Assembly (NCBI GenBank): GCA_030583665.1
Contig: CP129469.1
Location: 682,001 to 746,000 of the forward strand
Reading direction: 5' to 3'
From: Candidatus Jettenia sp. AMX2
GTDB lineage: Bacteria > Planctomycetota > Brocadiia > Brocadiales > Brocadiaceae
Length of the DNA stretch: 64,000 bases
Every line of letters begins with the position of its first letter. Position 1 is the stretch's first letter. Positions 1 to 9,140 of this stretch are shown piece after piece. Made by a program: the position numbers and the translations under genes. The notes beneath the pieces are model-generated. The model made no database searches and had not been told where the DNA came from. It was given only the letters and a program-made list of their open reading frames with translations.

Positions 1-65
1 AATGGCTGCAAAACAGAGAAGTATCCTCTTGACAAATTCTTGTATTTCAAGGAGACAATCCATAC

Positions 66-1829
66 ATGCCTGCATTGAAACGGACACATACCTGTGGTCA
101 GTTACGCATGAACGATGAGAAATCCACGGTAACCCTAGCTGGCTGGGTAAGCAGCGTCAGAGACCACGGGGGATTACTCTTTGTGGATTTGCGGGACCGG
201 TATGGTGTTACCCAGCTCGTTTTCCATCCGGACAGAGGAGAGGTATTTTACGATACTGCCCGCCAGCTAAGACATGAATACGTTGTTGCCGTGCAGGGTA
301 AGGTATTTGCCAGGCCATCAGGTACCGAGAATACTAACCTTGATACCGGGGATATAGAGGTATATGTTGATACGCTGGAGATATTGAACAGATCGGAAGT
401 ACCTCCATTCGAAGTTGAGGATGCCGGCAATGTATCTCTGGAACTGCGGTTAAAGCATCGCTATCTTGATTTAAGACGCCCTGTAATGCAGGAACGGTTA
501 GTCTTTCGCCATAAAATCTGTCAGACGATACGTGAGTACCTTGATAAATTACACTTTGTTGATATCGAGACGCCTGTATTGACAAAAAGCACACCAGAGG
601 GAGCAAGGGATTATCTTGTTCCCAGCAGGATTAATACAGGAAGATTTTACGCATTGCCCCAGTCCCCCCAGCTTTTTAAACAAATCCTTATGGTGGCAGG
701 CTATGACCGTTATTTTCAGATTGTACGGTGTTTTCGTGATGAAGACCTGCGCGCCCAGCGGCAGCCTGAGTTTACCCAAATGGATATGGAGATGTCCTTT
801 GCAGATGAAAATGATATCATCCGGGTTATTGAAGGTCTTGTTGATGATATTTTTGAGAAGGTCGTCGGTAAAAAGATAACCACCCCTTTTCCCAGGATTT
901 CTTATCAGGAGGCAATGACTTCCTACGGGTGCGATGCCCCTGATTTACGCTTTGATATGAAAATAAAGGATATTGCAGATATTGTCCGGGCCTCTGATTT
1001 TAAAGTGTTTTCTGATGTGGTCAGGACTGGTGGCCAGGTACGGGGTATCAATGCAACAGGCTGTGGAAATTATTCAAGGAAGGAAATCGATGACTTAACA
1101 ACTCTCGTTGGACAATTTGGGGCGAAAGGTCTTGCATGGTTTAAGACAGAAGAGAGCGGCCTGGTCTCTTCGATAACAAAATTCTTTTTACCTGAAATTT
1201 TAGAGGCGATACAACACCGGATGGGTGCAAAAAAGGGGGATTTGCTTCTTTTTGTTGCGGATAAGCCCAAGGTTGTTTCCCAATCCCTTGCGCAACTCAG
1301 GCTGCATCTGGGTCATAAACTCGGACTTATTGATACAAAGGTATTTCATTTCGTATGGGTTGTGGACTTTCCGCTGCTTGAATATAATGAAGATTTGAAA
1401 CGGTACGAGTCACTTCATCACCCCTTCACTTCTCCCCGACAGGAGGATATCTTGTTTCTGGAAGAAAAGTCGCTTGAGATAAAGGCACGCGCATATGATC
1501 TTGTGCTTAATGGTGTGGAATTAGGGGGAGGAAGTATCCGTATCCATTCCCCTGAGGTTCAAAAAAGAGTTTTCCGTTTATTGGGGATAGATGATGAAAA
1601 TGCACAGGCAAAATTTGGATTCTTACTTGATGCGCTGAAGTATGGCGCGCCGCCTCATGGCGGGATCGCATTGGGATTGGACCGCATGGTTACCTTATTA
1701 TTGCAGCTTGATGATATCCGTGAGGTTATTGCATTTCCAAAGACTCAGAAGGCCACCTGTCTTATGACAAATGCACCGTCGGAAGTAGATCCGCAGCAGC
1801 TTCGTGATCTGGGGATACGACTCATATAA
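66..1829 (+). CDS. aspS: Aspartyl-tRNA synthetase, bacterial type
   Basis: Class II aminoacyl-tRNA synthetase that charges tRNA with aspartate in the cytoplasm. The 587 residues match the bacterial AspRS length (about 590). An N-terminal OB-fold anticodon-binding domain (roughly residues 1-110) is followed by the class II core. Motif 2 is seen as FRDEDLRAQRQPEFTQMDME (about residues 222-241) and motif 3 as GIALGLDRM near residue 535. The bacterial GAD insertion lies between them (about 280-420). ATG is preceded by AAGGAG with a rather long spacer (about 11 nt). Whether it is discriminating or also charges tRNA-Asn cannot be told from the window, because no gatCAB genes are present. Identification is very secure. 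Confidence 0.98.
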   Translation: MPALKRTHTCGQLRMNDEKSTVTLAGWVSSVRDHGGLLFVDLRDRYGVTQLVFHPDRGEVFYDTARQLRHEYVVAVQGKVFARPSGTENTNLDTGDIEVYVDTLEILNRSEVPPFEVEDAGNVSLELRLKHRYLDLRRPVMQERLVFRHKICQTIREYLDKLHFVDIETPVLTKSTPEGARDYLVPSRINTGRFYALPQSPQLFKQILMVAGYDRYFQIVRCFRDEDLRAQRQPEFTQMDMEMSFADENDIIRVIEGLVDDIFEKVVGKKITTPFPRISYQEAMTSYGCDAPDLRFDMKIKDIADIVRASDFKVFSDVVRTGGQVRGINATGCGNYSRKEIDDLTTLVGQFGAKGLAWFKTEESGLVSSITKFFLPEILEAIQHRMGAKKGDLLLFVADKPKVVSQSLAQLRLHLGHKLGLIDTKVFHFVWVVDFPLLEYNEDLKRYESLHHPFTSPRQEDILFLEEKSLEIKARAYDLVLNGVELGGGSIRIHSPEVQKRVFRLLGIDDENAQAKFGFLLDALKYGAPPHGGIALGLDRMVTLLLQLDDIREVIAFPKTQKATCLMTNAPSEVDPQQLRDLGIRLI

Positions 1830-1910
1830 TTTTACATATAAGGTAAATAAACCTCAATTTGTAATACAGAAAGATCCTTTTTTCGACCCCTTCCGGTCAG
1901 GAGTGTTAAA

Positions 1911-2315
1911 GTGAAACGACAATTATTATTATTGCTTATCGGAGCTGCATTCCTCATTCTTTTAATCTCTGTTGGGTTTTTTATGCATCTCAAGCGTTTA
2001 CATCGTTCCATCTCCTACTTTCAGACGGTAGGCGAATATGTACAAGAAGGCAAACTTGATGAAGCCATTGTGCTTTTAAAGGATACTTTAGAAAAAAATC
2101 CCCGCCTGGCAGAGGCGCATGCCGCCCTTGGCATTATTTATAATAAAAAAGATTTACATGATGAAGCACTTTCTGAGCTAAAGATGGCTTTGGCTATTAA
2201 CCCTGATCTTGTTGGTGTTTACAAAGAGATGTATCTGGTCTACCGGAAAAAGGGTATGGAAGATGAGGCTAAAAAAGCCCTGGATTCCTATGAAAGGCTT
2301 ACCGGATCTCAATAG
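1911..2315 (+). CDS. Membrane-anchored TPR protein
   Basis: A small protein of 134 residues with one N-terminal membrane segment (about residues 4-25) and two to three tetratricopeptide repeats (about 35-130; the pattern LAEAHAALGIIYNKKDLHDE is typical). TPR domains mediate protein-protein contacts, and the partner is unknown. Topology suggests an inner-membrane anchor with the repeats outside the cytoplasm, but this is inference. The GTG start is supported by AGGAG with an 8-nt spacer. It follows aspS by 81 nt in the same direction and is convergent with the TlpA-like gene. Confidence 0.8.
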   Translation: MKRQLLLLLIGAAFLILLISVGFFMHLKRLHRSISYFQTVGEYVQEGKLDEAIVLLKDTLEKNPRLAEAHAALGIIYNKKDLHDEALSELKMALAINPDLVGVYKEMYLVYRKKGMEDEAKKALDSYERLTGSQ

Positions 2316-2328
2316 AAAGGAGATCCGG
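2302..2328 (+). terminator. Perfect 9-bp hairpin over the TPR gene stop codon
   Basis: CCGGATCTC and GAGATCCGG form a perfect 9-bp stem with a 9-nt loop that contains the TAG stop of the TPR gene. No U-tract follows, so it is not a canonical intrinsic terminator. It could protect the 3' end or help termination between the convergent genes. Confidence 0.4.
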
Positions 2329-2379
2329 CTTCGTATCAGGTTAAAGAGACCAGCAATTATGGAATTGTTCTCAAGATTT

Positions 2380-3318
2380 TTATCGGAATAAAGGAAGTTC
2401 TTTGGATTCTGACAAAAGCGTGGTAAGTACCTGAGAAACATTTTCTGTACTGCTTCCTATATAGCGTATCCTGCTTTCTCTGTCAAGAACGAATATCATT
2501 GGTATCGCCAGTACACGATATAAACCAGGTACTGTACCTTTCCATCGTTTCCCATCAAAAATCTGTGGCCATTCTATTCCTTCCTGTTCAACAAAGCCGT
2601 TCAGGTCTCTGATGTCATCATCCAGGCTTACTCCAATGAACTTAATGCCTCTGGTTTTGAATTTATTGTATACCTTTTTAAATTTGGGAAATTCCTGCAT
2701 GCAGGGATCGCACCATGTTGCCCAAAAATCGATAACGACAATATCTCCTTTATATTTTGCCAGATCAATTGTATTTCCTTTAAGATCCATTCCGGTAAAA
2801 GAGGGGGCCTCATATCCCACACTTACTATGCCACTTAATTCTTTTCCAAAACTATCCGCAGCTCTCGGCTCAACAAGCTTTAATTCTGCGATAGTTTCTT
2901 TCACCTTTACAACATCGCCCTTTTTCAAGAGAGCCATAATCTTAAAATAGAGAGTGCGTGCCTTAAAATTACGATGGAGCATTTCCTGACTCAATATACT
3001 ATCAAAATATTTGATTGCTTCATTGTAATTATGCATTTCATTGTGAATGACGCCAGCATAAAAATTTGCTTCCAGTTCTTGTTCCGTTCCGGGATATTTT
3101 TCAATTAAGGCATGTAAATCTTTTAATGCCTCTTCATAATATTGCTTTGCATCCGATGATTTCATTTCCGTAAGGTTCGTCAGGTTTTTCCTGATGAATT
3201 CAAGCTGTTTTGCTGCATTTGTATCGTCCTTCCTCTCATTAGCATAAACTGTGTATCCTGCCCATGCAAGAAATGCAAAGGTGAATACCATTAAAAAAAT
3301 AATGTGCGTTCTTCTCAT
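2380..3318 (-). CDS. TlpA/ResA-like thioredoxin with N-terminal TPR region
   Basis: A membrane-anchored or exported thiol-disulfide oxidoreductase of 312 residues. It has an N-terminal signal/anchor (about residues 4-26), a helical TPR-like region (about 35-150) and a C-terminal thioredoxin fold. The active site is WCDPC (C203, C206) in the context FWATWCDPC, and the cis-proline is in AIPMIF (P273). Proteins of this family reduce apocytochrome c CXXCH cysteines or other exported thiols, which fits a haem-rich organism and the System II genes 5 kb downstream. ATG is preceded by AGGAG with a 7-nt spacer. It is transcribed divergently from the M16 peptidases. The exact substrate is not shown by the sequence. 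Confidence 0.88.
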   Translation of the reverse strand: MRRTHIIFLMVFTFAFLAWAGYTVYANERKDDTNAAKQLEFIRKNLTNLTEMKSSDAKQYYEEALKDLHALIEKYPGTEQELEANFYAGVIHNEMHNYNEAIKYFDSILSQEMLHRNFKARTLYFKIMALLKKGDVVKVKETIAELKLVEPRAADSFGKELSGIVSVGYEAPSFTGMDLKGNTIDLAKYKGDIVVIDFWATWCDPCMQEFPKFKKVYNKFKTRGIKFIGVSLDDDIRDLNGFVEQEGIEWPQIFDGKRWKGTVPGLYRVLAIPMIFVLDRESRIRYIGSSTENVSQVLTTLLSESKELPLFR

Positions 3319-3458
3319 ATGACAGCTCCTGATTTAAATAGGTAAAACCCCTTACTAACCGATACATTTGGTAAGTCAGATATTATCATGATTATTCACT
3401 ATATTCAAGAGCCATTTCCATTTGTTGCAGGCTTACCATTTGAGAAATAAACTTTTTG

Positions 3459-3487
3459 TTGACCTGACGGTGAAGAAAAATTAAGAT
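3459..3487 (+). promoter_or_regulatory. Sigma70-type promoter for the M16 peptidase genes
   Basis: TTGACC, a 17-nt spacer and TAAGAT lie in the divergent intergenic region. The expected start near 3494 gives a leader of about 80-115 nt before the first M16 gene. Found by eye only. Confidence 0.45.
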
Positions 3488-3606
3488 ATTTTGGGAACCA
3501 ATTAAAAATAGTGTGGGTTAATAGATACTATTAATTATAGCTTCAGAGTTTGTTTACTTTTAAAGGGGTGATTATGCATTATTCGGTTATCAAACCAGGA
3601 GGAAGT

Positions 3607-5124
3607 ATGCGGAAAATGAGAAAGAAGGTATGGACACTGGCTTTTTCCATCATTATGGTAGTTGCACCCTTTGCTATCTATGAAACACATGCTGATTCAT
3701 TAAGGCTTGATGTAAAAGAGCATGTATTTGAAAATGGATTGAAATTGCTTATGCTGGAAAAGCATGATGTGCCGATTGCATGCCTTCGCATTAATTATAA
3801 AGCCGGTTCGGTGGATGAACGGCCCGGTATTACTGGCGTTTCTCATCTTTTTGAGCATATGATGTTTAAAGGAACAAAAATATTCGGCACCCGTGATTAT
3901 CATGCTGAAAAACCTTTGCTCGACAAAGAAGATGAACTGGTTGCTCTGATTGCCAAAGAAAGAAATAAGGATGTTCCAGATAATGAAAGGCTTGAGTCGC
4001 TCAGAAAGGAACTGGAAGAGGTGAGAGAAAAACTGCGGGAACTGGTGGTAAAAGATGAGATATTTGCATTATATTTGCGGCATGGGGGTGCCGGATTGAA
4101 TGCTGCAACGGGTATAGATGGCACATATTATTTTTGTGATCTTCCGGCAAACAAGCTGGAGCTATGGGCATTTATAGAATCTGACCGAATGAAGAACCTG
4201 GTGTTGAGAGAATTTTATTCTGAGCGCGATGTTGTTCTGGAAGAGAGACGTCTGAGAACAGAGAATAGCCCCTTTGGTTTGTTAATGAAACATTTACGTG
4301 CAGTTGCCTTCATTGCCCATCCATACCGCTGGCCTACGATCGGTTGGCGATCAGATATCGAGAACATCACGAAAGAAGAGACTGATGAATATTTCAGGAA
4401 ATATTATGCTCCCAATAATACCGTAATTGTTATGGTCGGGAGTTTTAATCCTGATGATGCAATACAATTGGTGGAACGATACTTTGGCGATATTCCTGCT
4501 CAATCCTCTCCGCCCAAAGTAAAGACCGTTGAGCCCGAGCAAAGAGGTGAACGGAGGGTTGCGATTGAGTTTGATTCTAATCCCTATCTGGCGATTTCCT
4601 ACCATGTTCCCGCGATCGGACATCCGGATATCTATGCATTGCACGTGCTAGGTTCTCTTCTCTCTGACGGCCGTACCTCCCGCTTGTACAGATCATTAAT
4701 AGAGGATAGACGTATCGCCGTTATGGCGCATGCTTTTTGCAGGATAAGCAAGTATCCGGATTCGTTTGTATTTGTTGCCACCCCCAGGGCTCCGCATACC
4801 GCAGAAGAAGTCGAACTGGCTTTTTATGAAGAAATCGAAAAACTAAAGGTTAATCCACCTTCTGACTGGGAATTGCAAAAGATCAAAAATCAATTGGAAG
4901 CCGAATTTATCAGGGGCCTTAATTCTGCTTCCGGTCTTGCCAATGAAATAGGGCATTTTGAAGTTCTCTCCGACTGGCGTTATATTAATACCTTTATGGA
5001 TAAACTGGCACGGGTGACGGCGGAAGATATTGTGCGGGTTACAGAGAAATATCTTACGAAGAGGAATCGTACCGTGGCAACTATTGTGAAAAAAGAAGAG
5101 AAAAAAACAGGAGAGATACCTTAG
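3607..5124 (+). CDS. M16 family zinc peptidase, active subunit
   Basis: An exported insulinase/processing-peptidase-like protease. The zinc motif HxxEH is present as HLFEH (about 80 residues from the chosen start), and the third ligand lies in the downstream segment VVLEERR. A charged, probably coiled-coil insertion of about 55 residues separates HxxEH from the conserved GAGLNAATG segment. The N-terminus MRKMRKK followed by a hydrophobic stretch is a signal peptide. I chose ATG 3607 because AGGAGG lies just upstream and the signal peptide begins there. ATG 3574 (upstream AGGGG) is an alternative that would add 11 residues. The next gene encodes an M16 homologue lacking the metal site, so the two probably form a heterodimer of active and inactive subunits. 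The substrate is unknown. Confidence 0.92.
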   Translation: MRKMRKKVWTLAFSIIMVVAPFAIYETHADSLRLDVKEHVFENGLKLLMLEKHDVPIACLRINYKAGSVDERPGITGVSHLFEHMMFKGTKIFGTRDYHAEKPLLDKEDELVALIAKERNKDVPDNERLESLRKELEEVREKLRELVVKDEIFALYLRHGGAGLNAATGIDGTYYFCDLPANKLELWAFIESDRMKNLVLREFYSERDVVLEERRLRTENSPFGLLMKHLRAVAFIAHPYRWPTIGWRSDIENITKEETDEYFRKYYAPNNTVIVMVGSFNPDDAIQLVERYFGDIPAQSSPPKVKTVEPEQRGERRVAIEFDSNPYLAISYHVPAIGHPDIYALHVLGSLLSDGRTSRLYRSLIEDRRIAVMAHAFCRISKYPDSFVFVATPRAPHTAEEVELAFYEEIEKLKVNPPSDWELQKIKNQLEAEFIRGLNSASGLANEIGHFEVLSDWRYINTFMDKLARVTAEDIVRVTEKYLTKRNRTVATIVKKEEKKTGEIP

Positions 5125-5215
5125 AATGCGCGTTTTAAAAGACAATAACTATCGGCTCGTATCTTATTTGTGCATAATTTTATGTTAAAAAGATTAAAAT
5201 CCCGGAGATGTTAAA

Positions 5216-6721
5216 GTGAATATAAATAAATGCGGCGTACTTCTCATAGTTTTTGTAAGTTACCTGTTCTCTGTTCCCAACACTTCAACTCTTGTGGCAC
5301 AATCTGTTACGCCAGGATACGGTCACGAGCGTTCTTCAGCCCTGCCGCCGGCAGAAACGCCGGAATCTGAGGGGGGAAGGATAGTCTCCAGGCTTGAATT
5401 TGAGCCACTCGATTTTGTTCCTCCAAAAGTAGAGAGAGTTGTCCTTGAAAATGGCATGATCGTGTATATCCTGGAGGACCATAGTCTGCCGTTATTTGAT
5501 TTGGTAGCGCGCATCAGAACTGGTGCTGTCTATGAACCTCCGGAAAAAGAGGGCCTCGCTAATCTTGCAGGACATGTAATGAGAAGCGGCGGTACGGTAT
5601 CTATGTCAGCCGATACAATAAATGAGGAACTGGAATTTATTGCAGCCTCTGTAGAAACGTCAATTGATCGCGAATCGGGTACCGCAGCATTATCGGTGCT
5701 CAAAAAAGATATTGACAAAGGACTTAACATCTTTGCCGATATACTGATGAATCCTGCATTTCCTGAAGATAAGATCAGGATGAGAAAAGACGAAGTTATT
5801 GAGGCGATTCGCCGTGAAAATGATCACCCTTCACAAATTGCACGCAGGGAATTCCGTAGAATTATCTATGATGCCAGCCATCCCTACGGCAGAAAGGTTG
5901 AAGGTACCCTGGAAACCATTGAGAGGATAACAAGGGATGATATGGTTGCCTTCCATAAAAAATATTTCTATCCCAACAATATTATTCTTGGTATATCAGG
6001 TGATTTTGATAAAGAGGAAATTATAAAGAAACTTACCAAGGTGTTTGCCGGATGGGAAAGAAAGGAGATTCAATTTCCTGAAGTCTCTAAAATAGTGAGA
6101 CAGTATGAACGATCTGTTTACTATGTTCATAGGGATATAAACCAATCAAATATCATGATGGGGCATCTGGGAATCCACAGGAGAAATCCTGATTATTTCC
6201 CCGTTATGATGATGAATTTTATTTTAGGGGGAGGGAGTTTCAAGTCACGCATTTTAAGCAGGATACGTTCAGATGAAGGGCTTGCTTACTCAGCTAGCAG
6301 TGTATTTCAGACTGCACAGGATATCGGAATATTTTTTGTTTCGTGTCAGACAAAACTGGAATCTACGAACCGCGCTATATCGATTGCCCTGGAGGAACTC
6401 GATAAAATGCGTAGGATGCCGGTTGATGCGGAAGAGTTATCCCAGGCAAAAGAAACCTTTATGAACCAGTTTATTTTCAGATTTATTACCAGCGCAAGCA
6501 TTGTTAGACAAAAAGTTGATATTGAATACGAAGGGTTGCCTTTAAATTATCTTGAAACTTACCTGGATAGTGTGAAGGCAATTACCCGGGAAGACATCCA
6601 GCGGGTTGCAAGGGAATATTTGCAGCCGGACGGTATTAAGATACTTGTGGTTGGCAATAAGGAAAAATTTGATAAACCACTTGATAACTTTGGGAAGGTT
6701 ACACTTATAGAGTTAAAATAG
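5216..6721 (+). CDS. M16 family peptidase-like protein, inactive partner subunit
   Basis: A 501-residue exported M16 homologue with an N-terminal signal segment (about residues 7-28). At the position where its neighbour has HLFEH it reads NLAGH, so the first His and the Glu of the zinc site are lost and it should not be catalytic. In bacterial M16B pairs and mitochondrial MPP, such a subunit pairs with the active one and helps bind substrate through its glycine-rich loop; GGGSFKSR here fits that loop. GTG start with GGAG and an 8-nt spacer. It lies 91 nt after the active subunit in the same direction. Confidence 0.9.
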   Translation: MNINKCGVLLIVFVSYLFSVPNTSTLVAQSVTPGYGHERSSALPPAETPESEGGRIVSRLEFEPLDFVPPKVERVVLENGMIVYILEDHSLPLFDLVARIRTGAVYEPPEKEGLANLAGHVMRSGGTVSMSADTINEELEFIAASVETSIDRESGTAALSVLKKDIDKGLNIFADILMNPAFPEDKIRMRKDEVIEAIRRENDHPSQIARREFRRIIYDASHPYGRKVEGTLETIERITRDDMVAFHKKYFYPNNIILGISGDFDKEEIIKKLTKVFAGWERKEIQFPEVSKIVRQYERSVYYVHRDINQSNIMMGHLGIHRRNPDYFPVMMMNFILGGGSFKSRILSRIRSDEGLAYSASSVFQTAQDIGIFFVSCQTKLESTNRAISIALEELDKMRRMPVDAEELSQAKETFMNQFIFRFITSASIVRQKVDIEYEGLPLNYLETYLDSVKAITREDIQRVAREYLQPDGIKILVVGNKEKFDKPLDNFGKVTLIELK

Positions 6722-6832
6722 ATATGCCTTTATTTTAGTGGGCAGATCCCACACTACATGAGGTTTTTTATTAATACGGCTGACTTAACTTGTCAGAATG
6801 ATAATTCCTTGCATGATTACAGGGAGATTGTT

Positions 6833-7315
6833 ATGGAAACCAAGGTTGTTGATATGGATATTCCTGAAGGATCTAACATACTTATTGGCCAGACGCATTT
6901 TATCAAAACGGTTGAGGATCTTTATGAGGTTATGATCAATGCCGTACCTGGTATTCAATTTGGCATTGCTTTCTGTGAGGCTTCAGGTCCATGCCTCATC
7001 AGGGCTGAAGGGAATAACAAGGGTTTAAAAGAAAGTACAATTCAGAATTGCATGAAGATTGCAGCAGGTCATGTATTTGTAGCTCTTATCAAGAATGCAT
7101 TTCCCGTAAATATATTAAATGCTGTAAAAAATTGCCCTGAGGTGTGTTCCATATTTTGCGCTACTGCTAATCCCGTACAGGTTATTATTGCAGAGACCGG
7201 GCAAGGGAGAGGCGTTCTAGGAGTTATCGATGGATATAGTCCCAAAGGTATTGAGTCTGAAAACGACGTTCAAAACCGGAAACAATTTCTCCGTAAGATT
7301 GGGTATAAATTATAA
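6833..7315 (+). CDS. Adenosine-specific kinase family protein (DUF355)
   Basis: A 160-residue protein of the DUF355/Adenosine_kin family, characterised mainly from archaea, where a member binds adenosine nucleotides. Recognised by overall pattern, for example GIAFCEASGPCLIRAEGN and the C-terminal segment GVLGVIDGYSPKGIE. I chose ATG 6833 rather than the upstream ATG at 6758 because AGGGAG lies 6 nt before it and the family starts there. The reaction in bacteria is uncertain. It follows the M16 pair by about 110 nt and may be co-transcribed; no functional link is evident. Confidence 0.82.
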   Translation: METKVVDMDIPEGSNILIGQTHFIKTVEDLYEVMINAVPGIQFGIAFCEASGPCLIRAEGNNKGLKESTIQNCMKIAAGHVFVALIKNAFPVNILNAVKNCPEVCSIFCATANPVQVIIAETGQGRGVLGVIDGYSPKGIESENDVQNRKQFLRKIGYKL

Positions 7316-7341
7316 TTGGTATAGCATGTGACGAATCTAAT

Positions 7342-8307
7342 TCAATTATTATTGCCAGTCATCCTGAAGATCACGAGGATTAAACCTGCGGAAAAGAAAA
7401 GAATCGTTACAAAGGTTAAGGGAATACTGGGATTGTTTTTTACATAGACAAGAACACCCGGTACGCTCTTTATATCGAGAAAGGCTATAGTTGCCCCGTT
7501 AATTTTTTTTCCGTTCCCTTCTCCCATTGGTATAAAAGCATGCTGCCTTCCCTGATTTTCCGTTGTGTAGAGCAGACTTATTTCCGGATCACGAAAACGA
7601 TATTGTGGTATATGAATATCAGCAATGCGCATTTGACTATTATTAATAGTAAACGGTTCGCCTATTTTCATATTGCAGAAGCGGTCATCTATCTTAAGTA
7701 ATGCGCCCGAGGGTATCATCCCATAATTTTGCATAAGCACCGCAGATACCCCTTGCCGTAAAAGAATGGGATTGTTGTAGCCAATAGTATCCTGGTACTC
7801 AGTTCCACCTTTTCTTACAGTGACGGATGCCTTTATTATTTTCGGCATGCCGTTTGGGTAAGAGCTTGTTTCAAGGTTGGTGACTCTCATTTCAGCACCA
7901 CCAACGTTGGCCCACTCGTCCGATACTAACACCGGAGGTTCAGTTGATGAATAGAGTCCACCGATCAGGTGTGCCACCAGGGTGGTAATAAATCCAATGT
8001 GTACGATTGCCGCACCGTATAACGGGATTTTTTTTACCCCTCGTTTTGCTTTTTTTATAATCGAATCAAGCGTACAGAGGAAGGTGTTGATGCCGTAAAT
8101 GATGCAAGCAAAAAAGAGCAAGTAAAACCACAAATGAATTGGTTTCTTATTGTTAAAGAAGAAGGTAATATCCTCACCGGAAAGCCCTCTGTAATGGTTT
8201 GGTAAAAAGCTCATAATAAGGCTGCCAATTATAAGCAGACCTGGAACGGCGAATCCGATTGTGATTCCGAGTTTTTGCGATTTAAGTATATTATAGAGTG
8301 TTTTCAT
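7342..8307 (-). CDS. resB: ResB-like cytochrome c biogenesis protein (System II)
   Basis: A membrane component of System II (Ccs) cytochrome c maturation, which with CcsA/ResC carries haem across the membrane for attachment to CXXCH motifs. It has 321 residues, short for ResB. Three N-terminal membrane helices (about residues 14-35, 56-78, 94-118; the third contains AAIVHIGF with the conserved His) are followed by a large external domain and a C-terminal helix (about 296-315). It follows ccsA on the same strand with a 62-nt gap. No strong ribosome binding site is visible before the ATG. Confidence 0.85.
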   Translation of the reverse strand: MKTLYNILKSQKLGITIGFAVPGLLIIGSLIMSFLPNHYRGLSGEDITFFFNNKKPIHLWFYLLFFACIIYGINTFLCTLDSIIKKAKRGVKKIPLYGAAIVHIGFITTLVAHLIGGLYSSTEPPVLVSDEWANVGGAEMRVTNLETSSYPNGMPKIIKASVTVRKGGTEYQDTIGYNNPILLRQGVSAVLMQNYGMIPSGALLKIDDRFCNMKIGEPFTINNSQMRIADIHIPQYRFRDPEISLLYTTENQGRQHAFIPMGEGNGKKINGATIAFLDIKSVPGVLVYVKNNPSIPLTFVTILFFSAGLILVIFRMTGNNN

Positions 8308-8369
8308 AGTAAAATTCGTTTTTCTTCTTACTTGTCCGGTCTATGGCAATGGGTATTTTTTAACTTTGT

Positions 8370-9140
8370 TCACCTGAAACTGTGCGTGCCACCAAGGAAA
8401 AAACTGGTACCTACATAGGTCATGATAAATATTATGAACCCGGTAATGGCCATAGGTGGTTTGAGCCGTTTTGCCTCCTGCCAGTAATCAAGGTGGAGAC
8501 AAGTAGCATAGAAGAACCATATGATTACAGACCAAACAAGCTTGGCATCCCAGAGAAAATAGGCTCCCCAGGCAACGTATCCCCACAGTCCTCCGAAGAT
8601 CATCGAGACAGAAAATGCAATAAGCCCGTACTGAAACCCGGCATCAATTATTTTTGTGTACTGCCTTTTCTCACCTGGTGTGAAATAATATGCAACAGCG
8701 GCTGACATGGCGCTGACCCATAATGCATAACAGAAGAAGGAAAGGGGTACGTGGAGCACATACCAGATTGTTAGCATGAGGGGGGGGGCATAACTAATTC
8801 CCATCGGGAATCGGGTTGCTGCCACATAAAAACCAAACCCAACCCCAAACAATGACATACGGTAAACAGAGCTTTCTGTCTTTGAATAGATAAGGAGTAT
8901 AATAAAGACAGCAGCAGCGAATGCATTAAAGGATTCAAATTTATTGGTAAGAGGAAAATATCCTATTGCTATACCGCGAATTACAATACCTGCCAGATGG
9001 AGAGTAACAATTCCCAATAAAACAGAGAACCGCAATCTCCACCGTGTAAATCCAAAAAACCAGTATGTCAGGTAAGCGCCAAAACAAATCCAGTATAATA
9101 TAATCGAAATCTGATTGAAAGAGGCGGCCGTTTCCATCAT
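8370..9140 (-). CDS. ccsA: CcsA/ResC-type cytochrome c assembly protein
   Basis: A polytopic membrane protein of 256 residues from the haem handling protein superfamily (CcsA/CcmC/CcmF). The diagnostic Trp-rich haem-binding segment reads WGAYFLWDAKLVWSVIIW, a variant of the usual WGxxWxWDxKE form. About eight membrane helices and several conserved membrane histidines (TLHLAG, YVLHVP, GTHSF) are visible. Its start overlaps the stop of the upstream parvulin gene in ATGA, which indicates translational coupling. With ResB it makes the haem lyase for the c-type cytochromes encoded elsewhere in the window. Confidence 0.9.
   Translation of the reverse strand: MMETAASFNQISIILYWICFGAYLTYWFFGFTRWRLRFSVLLGIVTLHLAGIVIRGIAIGYFPLTNKFESFNAFAAAVFIILLIYSKTESSVYRMSLFGVGFGFYVAATRFPMGISYAPPLMLTIWYVLHVPLSFFCYALWVSAMSAAVAYYFTPGEKRQYTKIIDAGFQYGLIAFSVSMIFGGLWGYVAWGAYFLWDAKLVWSVIIWFFYATCLHLDYWQEAKRLKPPMAITGFIIFIMTYVGTSFFLGGTHSFR

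Noticed and set aside
3-32. Possible C-terminal codons of an upstream gene (frame ending in TGA at 30-32)
   Set aside because: Only nine codons are visible and no family can be recognised. It would fit a gene before aspS but cannot be supported.
29-56. TTGACA near the left edge as an aspS promoter
   Set aside because: No acceptable -10 box follows at the right distance, and the site is too close to the ribosome binding site.
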